A model generated the notes under the pieces. The model did no database searches and was not told where the DNA came from. It saw only the letters and a program-made list of their open reading frames with translations. Source: an uncultured Bacteroidales bacterium (lineage in GTDB: Bacteria > Bacteroidota > Bacteroidia > Bacteroidales > Bacteroidaceae). From it: DNA of 49,150 nucleotides. The position numbers and the translations under genes are program-made. Shown piece by piece: positions 44,124 to 49,150 of this stretch. Location: assembly GCA_902788275.1 (NCBI GenBank), contig CADAJV010000007.1, positions 1 to 49,150 on the forward strand, read 5' to 3'. Each line of letters begins with the position of its first letter. The stretch's first letter is position 1.

Positions 44124-45335
44124 ATGAAACAGATAGTTTTTCTTTCCCTCGGCATTATCGCCCTTTTGTGCTCTTGCTCGCGGTCGCTGACGGATTTAGG
44201 ATATTCTTCACGGGCGATAAATACGAATGTGCATACGGAGAATAATTTCTACAGGTATTCACAAACGGCAGTACCAGACATGCACAATCCTGGTCCCGGT
44301 TATGTTACACGCGACAAAAACTACGCGACTTACAATATCATTGCAGATGAAGATTTAGAGAACCTCTTCCTTGTATCCGTAAAAGTACGCATGGCTGCCC
44401 TTCAAAAGTTCTATTCAGATCTTAAAACCGGCACTTTCAGCAAAGCAAGGTTTAACAAGGAATATGCAAGTCTCTGTTCTCCTGCCATCAAACAGAGAGC
44501 GTCTTCTTTCGCTACGAGAAACAGTGATGATGGTGTTTTAGGCGGATGGCAGATATTCAAGCCTTACCCGGGGCTTGATTCAGAGGACGCCCAGTACAAG
44601 ATTGCCTATGAAAGCAACGACTGGTTCAGCGTAACACCAGTAGGCGACAGCGAGTATGTAAGGCTGAAAGTTGTCCTTACCGGACGCAGTATGAATCCTG
44701 TTATCGTGGAAATTGACAATCCCTCTTTCGGAATAAAAACCCAATTCTCCGATTACCAAAACATAGGCAAAGGCTATAACTTCCCATATGAAAAAGCTCT
44801 CAGCGCCAACAACACATACCAGCGAAGTAGGAACTATTATGATTGGCTTGCAGAAACACTGACCCGCACAAGCAGCGTAAAAGGAGACAACTGCCTTACA
44901 GACTCCACAATAATTGGTTTCTATAAGAAAAGCATCATAGACAGAGAGGTATTGATGACCAGCTTCTACGACAATCTTAATTCCTGTGATTTCAACAAAA
45001 AAACTTTCTCAAAGAAATATGGCTCATGGATTTACTATGATGTTGATAAAAACATACGCGCTTCCAAAATCTACGACAAAAAATCTGATTTTGGATTATG
45101 GAATGCTTTTAGGAGCGCAAATAAGGATGTGAGTATATCCTATGAAGGCAACAACTGGTTTTGCATTAGCGGCAACGAACAAAGCGACAGCGTTCACGTC
45201 CAGTTAGTGTCCTGTGAAAGCAAAATGCGCCCGATGATTATCGGACTGAAAAACAACACTGCGAAAATCAGTATCGGAGAAGACTTGAACACCATAAGGA
45301 AAGACATTACCGGCTGGCCTTGGGTAATTCAGTAG
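44124..45335 (+). CDS. Lipoprotein with duplicated domain, paralogue 1
   Basis: A 403-residue predicted lipoprotein (MKQIVFLSLGIIALLCSC, lipobox LCSC). Two related halves are visible. The first has ALQKFYSDLKTGTFSKARFN, a W-x-x-F-K-P block, YKIAYESNDWFSV and VILTG-like MNPVIVEIDN. The second has LMTSFYDNLNSCDFNKKTFS, WNAFRSA, VSISYEGNNWFCI and MRPMIIGLKN. The repeated unit reads like a small alpha+beta fold, perhaps DUF3828/NTF2-like, but I cannot name it securely. It is followed 33 bases later by a paralogue. Confidence 0.75.
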   Translation: MKQIVFLSLGIIALLCSCSRSLTDLGYSSRAINTNVHTENNFYRYSQTAVPDMHNPGPGYVTRDKNYATYNIIADEDLENLFLVSVKVRMAALQKFYSDLKTGTFSKARFNKEYASLCSPAIKQRASSFATRNSDDGVLGGWQIFKPYPGLDSEDAQYKIAYESNDWFSVTPVGDSEYVRLKVVLTGRSMNPVIVEIDNPSFGIKTQFSDYQNIGKGYNFPYEKALSANNTYQRSRNYYDWLAETLTRTSSVKGDNCLTDSTIIGFYKKSIIDREVLMTSFYDNLNSCDFNKKTFSKKYGSWIYYDVDKNIRASKIYDKKSDFGLWNAFRSANKDVSISYEGNNWFCISGNEQSDSVHVQLVSCESKMRPMIIGLKNNTAKISIGEDLNTIRKDITGWPWVIQ

Positions 45336-45368
45336 AATATATAGGTCTCATCATTAAATTTCGCGATT

Positions 45369-46547
45369 ATGAATAGGCATAAATTTCTGTTTGGTTTTGT
45401 ATTGCTCGGCATTGCGGCCCTAATTTGCTCCTGCAATGGAAGCATCAGGGAGATAAACACGAGCAGCGTTTCACAGCTCTACGACCAGACTCCGCCGCCG
45501 ATGCGTCTGCATGACTACGGATATTCGGATAGCTATCCGGGTGTGTCAAGCAGCTACCGCCACTACAACTTTGTCATAGGCAGCGACCTGGAGCAGTTCT
45601 ATAAGGCAAGCGTCGATTTGCGGATGACCATTCTCAATGATTTCTATACGCAACTGAATGCACAGAGATTTAATCTCCAGACCTTTGAGAAAGAGTATCA
45701 CGCTTTCCTCTCTCCCCACATCAAGGCCACAAGTCGCGGCCTCGACAGATGGATGCTCTTCAAACCACAGGAGGCAAACGCTAAGTGCCAGATAACATAC
45801 GAGGGTAATGACTGGTTTTCTGTGAAAGCATTGGGGGGCGATGCCGCTGTAAGGCTGCGCGTGGTGCTCACTGGTGAGAACCTTCAGCCCGTCATTGCGG
45901 AAGTGGAAAACACCAGACTCGGCATCAAGACCGGCTTAGGAGCCGGCAGTGACCTCGGCTCCGGCTATATGCTTACCCGCGAATGGGAGTACGGCATCTT
46001 TAACAACAAGAAGCGTAACAACGGATTCAGAAACTATGTCGCAGGCATAATATACCACAACTGCTGCAAAGCCAAAGACGGGCGTTCCTTCATTACCGAG
46101 AAAGAACTTCTGTCCTTTATAGAGAGCACCGAGCAGAAGCGCGAGCAACTGCTTAAAGACTTCTATGCAGACCTCACGGCAGCAAATTTCTCCGACAAGT
46201 CCTTCTCCGAGAAATACGACAATATTGTCACCGGCGCTGTTGCCAACGCCATGGGCTCGGCAAAAGGTAAGGCAGCAAAGTCGCGCACTTATGGCAAGTG
46301 GACTCCCTTTGTGCCACAAGACAGAGCCATCTACACGCTTGCCTATGACGAGCAGGACTGGTTTACCGTCTCGGGCGACAAGGCAGCCAAGCCTGACCTC
46401 TACATGCAGGCCGTCTTCTATGGGCAGGAGATGCGCCCGCTGATTGTCGGGCTTTACAACGAGGCTCTAAATGTGAATGTGCAGCAGGAGTTTATGACCG
46501 ACCGTAACTCCCACACCTTTGGCTGGGAGCTGCGCAAGCATTGGTAA
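45369..46547 (+). CDS. Lipoprotein with duplicated domain, paralogue 2
   Basis: A 392-residue predicted lipoprotein (FLFGFVLLGIAALICSC). It has the same two-half architecture as its upstream neighbour: ILNDFYTQLNAQRFNLQTFE, WMLFKPQ, CQITYEGNDWFSV and LQPVIAEVEN, then LLKDFYADLTAANFSDKSFS, WTPFVPQ, YTLAYDEQDWFTV and MRPLIVGLYN. It is GC-richer than paralogue 1, so the pair diverged in base usage or was acquired separately. Probably co-transcribed with paralogue 1. Confidence 0.75.
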   Translation: MNRHKFLFGFVLLGIAALICSCNGSIREINTSSVSQLYDQTPPPMRLHDYGYSDSYPGVSSSYRHYNFVIGSDLEQFYKASVDLRMTILNDFYTQLNAQRFNLQTFEKEYHAFLSPHIKATSRGLDRWMLFKPQEANAKCQITYEGNDWFSVKALGGDAAVRLRVVLTGENLQPVIAEVENTRLGIKTGLGAGSDLGSGYMLTREWEYGIFNNKKRNNGFRNYVAGIIYHNCCKAKDGRSFITEKELLSFIESTEQKREQLLKDFYADLTAANFSDKSFSEKYDNIVTGAVANAMGSAKGKAAKSRTYGKWTPFVPQDRAIYTLAYDEQDWFTVSGDKAAKPDLYMQAVFYGQEMRPLIVGLYNEALNVNVQQEFMTDRNSHTFGWELRKHW

Positions 46548-46598
46548 GGAAGCACATACATATTTGAGCCTTAAGCCTATATTTTATTAATTCTTAGT

Positions 46599-48584
46599 TC
46601 AGAGTTTCACAGCCTTCGTCTGACCATCGCGGATGACGAAGGTCTGACTCTTTGTGCCCTGGGCAACGGTGAGTTTGACAGTAGAGCCTTTGGCTCTCTC
46701 CACCTTTATGCTGAAGTCGGTGCCGAAGGCGCGGATGTGGCGCAGCTCCATGCTGGGCCATGCCTTGGGCAGGTGGGGCGTGAGTGTGAAGGAGTGGAAT
46801 CCGGTGGGGCGTATGCCGAAGAGGCCCTCGGTGATGATGCGGCCGTAGAGGGCGCTCTCGGCGGAGAGGTGGCGCTGGCTGCCCTCGGGCCACGCCTCGA
46901 TGGCGTAGGGCACGTGGGTGCCGAGCAGTCGGGTCTCGCTGTAGCGGTGGAGGAAGTCGAGGGCGCGCTCGGTGTCGCCGACATAGAAGGCTCCGCGCAG
47001 TGCGTAGAGGGTGGAGCGGTCCCAGAAGGTCTTGTCGCCGGCCTGTGTGAGCATGCCGTTCTCAGTCCAGAGGCGCGGTGAGAAGAGGGCGTCAAGGGTG
47101 CCGGCGGCCTTTTCGTCGATGCCCATCACCAGCGGGATGCAGATCCACGAGCGCAGCACGTCGTTGCCCTTATAATAGATATAAGTGTCGAAGCCCTCAA
47201 TGGGCCCGGCGAAATACTTGTTGATATTGGTGCGCATCTGCCTGGCCTCAGCGGCATAGGTCTTGCCCTTGGCGGCCTCGCCCAGCAGCGGAGCCAGGTA
47301 GGAGGCCGAGAGCAGGGCGTCATAGTAGAGACTGGAGGTGCAGAGGTTGGCGTCGCCGGCAGGGAAGCGGCCCTCCAGCTCGTCAGTGTTGCTGGCCACG
47401 ACGCCGCCGTCGTTGAGCTTATGCTTACAGTAATTGAGGCACCACTTGATGAGGGGCCACAGCTCGCGGGCCTCGTCGAGGTCGGCGCGAGCCAGCACAT
47501 AGCGGGCTGCACCGTAGGCTATCATGGCGGCATCGCCACGGTCGCCGGCGCCATTCCAGATGTCGGTGCCCTCAGCAATGATGGAGGACGGGATGGGGCG
47601 CATCTCATCGTTCATGAAGCGGGCGAACATCTTATAGCTGTTGAGAGCTGAGGCGTTGCCGTAGGCATAGCCCGTGAAGGGGAAATAGGGGTTGATATAC
47701 TCAGCCTGGTCGTTGGCCCAGATGGCGGCATAGTAGCTCTCGCCGCCGGGGCCGTGCATGGGACCGCCGGCCGTCTCGTAGATGCTCTCGCAGGCCCTCA
47801 CCTTTGAGAATGCGAACATGCGGTTGATGACCTCATCGGGGGTCTGCAGCTGCAGGTTGTCCTGCAGCTCAGCCACCAGGGCCTTGCGGGCGGCGAGCTC
47901 CTCGGCTAATTGATAATTGATAATTGACAATTTAAAATTACCGGTCTCCTCGCCAACGATGGCGGCATGAAACTCCACGCTCTCGCCCTTGCGGAGGGTG
48001 ACGGTCTGCGGGTTGAGGGCAACGCAGCGCACGGCGTAGCTGCCCTTCACTCCCTTGGCGGGGTCGGTGAACGACACATTATTATAATAAGGTATGGTGA
48101 CCTTCATGTCCTTGTCGCCGAGGTTCTTCACTGTCAGCAGCTCCATCACCGCGGGCTGCTCGGTGGAGGGGAACCACTCGCGGGTGACGGCGGCATCGCC
48201 CCATCGGCTCTCGGCGCGCAGCGTACCCTTGAGGCTGATGAGCTCCACGCGGTCGCGGCTGGCGCGGTAGTTGTTGATAACCAGCTCGTCCATGAGGTCC
48301 CAGGCCACTCGGCGCATAAGCGAGGCGTGGGTATTGTTGGGCACGGTGCGCAGCATGGGCCACACCATTCCCTTGTTGACGGTGAGCGAGCCGTCCTTCT
48401 GCACGGCATAGCGCAGCACCACGCTAACGCGCTTGCCGCTCATCTCCACGTGGTCGGAGTAGCCCGCAAGCTTGTCGCCGCTAAGCACTATCGAGCCGTC
48501 GTCGGCCATCTGCCACGTGGCGGCCGTGGCAGCCACACCAATCATAACACTCACACAAAACAGGATTCTCTTGAAGGTAAACAT
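46599..48584 (-). CDS. Exported six-hairpin (alpha/alpha toroid) glycosidase-like protein
   Basis: A 661-residue protein with a signal peptide (MFTFKRILFCVSVMIGVAAT). An N-terminal beta sandwich (about 25-230) precedes a long (alpha/alpha)6-type region with GPGGESYYAAIWANDQAEYI, AEGTDIWNGAGDRGDAAM, SNTDELEGRFPAGDAN and HVPYAIEAWPEGSQRHLSAE, rich in acidic residues at hairpin turns. A C-terminal beta domain (residues TLTPHLPKAW onward) resembles the end of six-hairpin glycosidases. The glycoside family and sugar are not assignable. In-frame repeat text inserts NFKLSIINYQL near 47907-47940. Confidence 0.8.
   Translation of the reverse strand: MFTFKRILFCVSVMIGVAATAATWQMADDGSIVLSGDKLAGYSDHVEMSGKRVSVVLRYAVQKDGSLTVNKGMVWPMLRTVPNNTHASLMRRVAWDLMDELVINNYRASRDRVELISLKGTLRAESRWGDAAVTREWFPSTEQPAVMELLTVKNLGDKDMKVTIPYYNNVSFTDPAKGVKGSYAVRCVALNPQTVTLRKGESVEFHAAIVGEETGNFKLSIINYQLAEELAARKALVAELQDNLQLQTPDEVINRMFAFSKVRACESIYETAGGPMHGPGGESYYAAIWANDQAEYINPYFPFTGYAYGNASALNSYKMFARFMNDEMRPIPSSIIAEGTDIWNGAGDRGDAAMIAYGAARYVLARADLDEARELWPLIKWCLNYCKHKLNDGGVVASNTDELEGRFPAGDANLCTSSLYYDALLSASYLAPLLGEAAKGKTYAAEARQMRTNINKYFAGPIEGFDTYIYYKGNDVLRSWICIPLVMGIDEKAAGTLDALFSPRLWTENGMLTQAGDKTFWDRSTLYALRGAFYVGDTERALDFLHRYSETRLLGTHVPYAIEAWPEGSQRHLSAESALYGRIITEGLFGIRPTGFHSFTLTPHLPKAWPSMELRHIRAFGTDFSIKVERAKGSTVKLTVAQGTKSQTFVIRDGQTKAVKL
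47907..47940. repeat. Intergenic-type repeat text inside a coding sequence
   Basis: TAATTGATAATTGATAATTG and adjoining TTTAAAATTA are typical of intergenic text in this genome (compare the ATTTTCAATTCTCAATTTTC text near 23543). Here it is read in frame on the minus strand as NFKLSIINYQL within the glycosidase-like protein. Confidence 0.7.
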
Positions 48585-48975
48585 AATTTTGATTTCACAA
48601 TTTTACGATTATACAATTTCACGATTTAGCCAGGTCCGGGAGCTCATCCTCAGTCTTTAGGGGAATAACTGGGAGCTCGGGGAGCAAGAGGGGGACTCAT
48701 CTTCCCCTTTTAGGATGCTGATTGTTCGCAAAGTTAAGCATTAAATTTCTTATTTGGCACCAACAAGACCCAAAAAGAGAACAAACTCCTGATTTTTAAT
48801 CCACATCTGCCAAAATATAAACCCAAGCACATGAATTTTAATTGCGCAGTCGCCGATTATAATTGCGAACGGAGAAAATCTAAACGCGCTGAGCCGACAA
48901 TTTCTTAGCTAAGACACCATTAATTCTTAGTTAAGAATTTCAAATCTCTTCGCTTTAAGTTTGCGCAACAATATA
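48585..48975. other. Intergenic region upstream of the glycosidase-like gene
   Basis: No gene. It holds the leader with text repeats (48590-48630), a -7 element at 48729-48736, then AT-rich sequence with TTAGCTAAGACACC near 48905 and TTAGTTAAGAATTTC near 48930 (partly repeated). Nothing else is recognised. Confidence 0.5.
48729..48736 (-). promoter_or_regulatory. -7 element of the glycosidase-like gene
   Basis: The minus strand reads TAACTTTG (perfect TAnnTTTG). The implied leader is about 140 bases. Confidence 0.55.
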
Positions 48976-49052
48976 GCAGTTGGCACAGATTACAGTCTCT
49001 GCGAAATAGTCATGCTCTCTCTGTGCCAACATCTGTGTCATTGCCTATAAAA
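48976..49052. repeat. 77-bp dispersed repeat, right copy
   Basis: Identical to 2217-2293 except for one base (T instead of C), in the same orientation. Here the internal 11-bp stem GTTGGCACAGA/TCTGTGCCAAC is perfect, so this copy may be closer to the ancestral sequence. Confidence 0.75.
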
Positions 49053-49072
49053 AAATATTGCTGTCCGGTAAA

Positions 49073-49129
49073 AGTTAGTATCATACGCCCCCGGCCCTAC
49101 GGGCCACCCCCTCTATCTTAGAGGGGGAG
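49073..49129. repeat. REP-like intergenic element, copy C (inverted)
   Basis: AGTTAGTATCATACGC at 49073-49088, then GGCCC/GGGCC (49093-49097 with 49101-49105), then a perfect 9-bp stem at 49107-49115 and 49119-49127 with loop TCT. This is the reverse complement layout of copy A at 25-82, with compensated stem bases (CCCCC/GGGGG instead of CTCCC/GGGAG). Confidence 0.6.
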
Positions 49130-49150
49130 CTGACACGCCATTCTTCTGTT

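Noticed and set aside
25-49129. Window bounded by inverted repeats as one large mobile element
   Set aside because: The REP-like and 77-bp copies look like ordinary dispersed repeats. The interior is housekeeping chromosome without integrase or transposase.

Overview
The window looks like chromosomal DNA of a Bacteroidales bacterium, most likely Prevotella or a close relative. Three things support this. Upstream regions carry the Bacteroidetes -7 promoter element TAnnTTTG (often TAnnTTCG), usually 15-30 bases before the start codon, and Shine-Dalgarno sequences are not evident. Several families are Bacteroidetes-typical: BACON-like domains, DUF4369-TlpA thioredoxins, DUF4835, DUF3127 and CarboxypepD_reg outer-membrane barrels. 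The intergenic DNA is full of short text-like repeats. Most genes are housekeeping genes in GC-richer sequence. Stretches near 8.5-11.2 kb and 38.9-45.3 kb are more AT-rich and look accessory. I see no transposase, integrase, CRISPR array or phage module.

Layout: 0-2.3 kb, REP-like repeats and typA (-). 2.3-2.8 kb, a 21-bp-periodic repeat field and tRNA-Asn. 2.9-6.2 kb, an S41 protease (+) convergent with gpmI (-). 6.3-8.4 kb, a BACON-like lipoprotein (-) and a two-gene exported flavin module (+: FMN_bind protein, nitroreductase). 8.5-9.8 kb, a candidate structured RNA with its own promoter and terminator, directly before a DUF4369-TlpA thioredoxin. 9.8-10.5 kb, a second 21-bp-periodic field. 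10.6-11.2 kb, a HigB/HigA toxin-antitoxin pair. 11.3-13.3 kb, nucleosidase, acetyltransferase and CPBP protease (-). Then tRNA-Leu and an AraC-type regulator. 14.6-21.6 kb, a minus-strand cluster: GNAT protein, parE, coaD, S41 protease, ruvB, ybeY.

22.1-28.8 kb runs on the plus strand: an OmpA-like porin; a glycosyltransferase 9, lipid A-type acyltransferase and secreted endonuclease/phosphatase-fold run; L-threonine dehydrogenase; and metY behind a terminator-like hairpin. 28.9-29.8 kb holds two tandem DUF3127 genes (-). 30.0-37.5 kb is a tight plus-strand run: dnaN, exonuclease, coaBC, DUF4835, recN and a degenerate-protease/TPR protein. It is followed by a 320-bp octamer array that contains the start codon of a tRNA-dihydrouridine synthase gene. 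38.9-46.5 kb is the AT-rich accessory stretch: a C-terminal gene fragment, small ORFs, a second TlpA, a composition-mosaic outer-membrane barrel protein and two tandem paralogous lipoproteins. A six-hairpin glycosidase (-) closes the coding part. The last 600 bases repeat elements seen at the left end: a 77-bp element with one mismatch and a REP-like hairpin.

The most interesting items are the three-hairpin RNA at 8.6 kb, the exact 21-bp (two-helical-turn) periodicity shared by unrelated intergenic repeat families, the octamer array reaching into a start codon, and the exported flavin module. All functional calls come from reading sequence and motifs; no database search was run.
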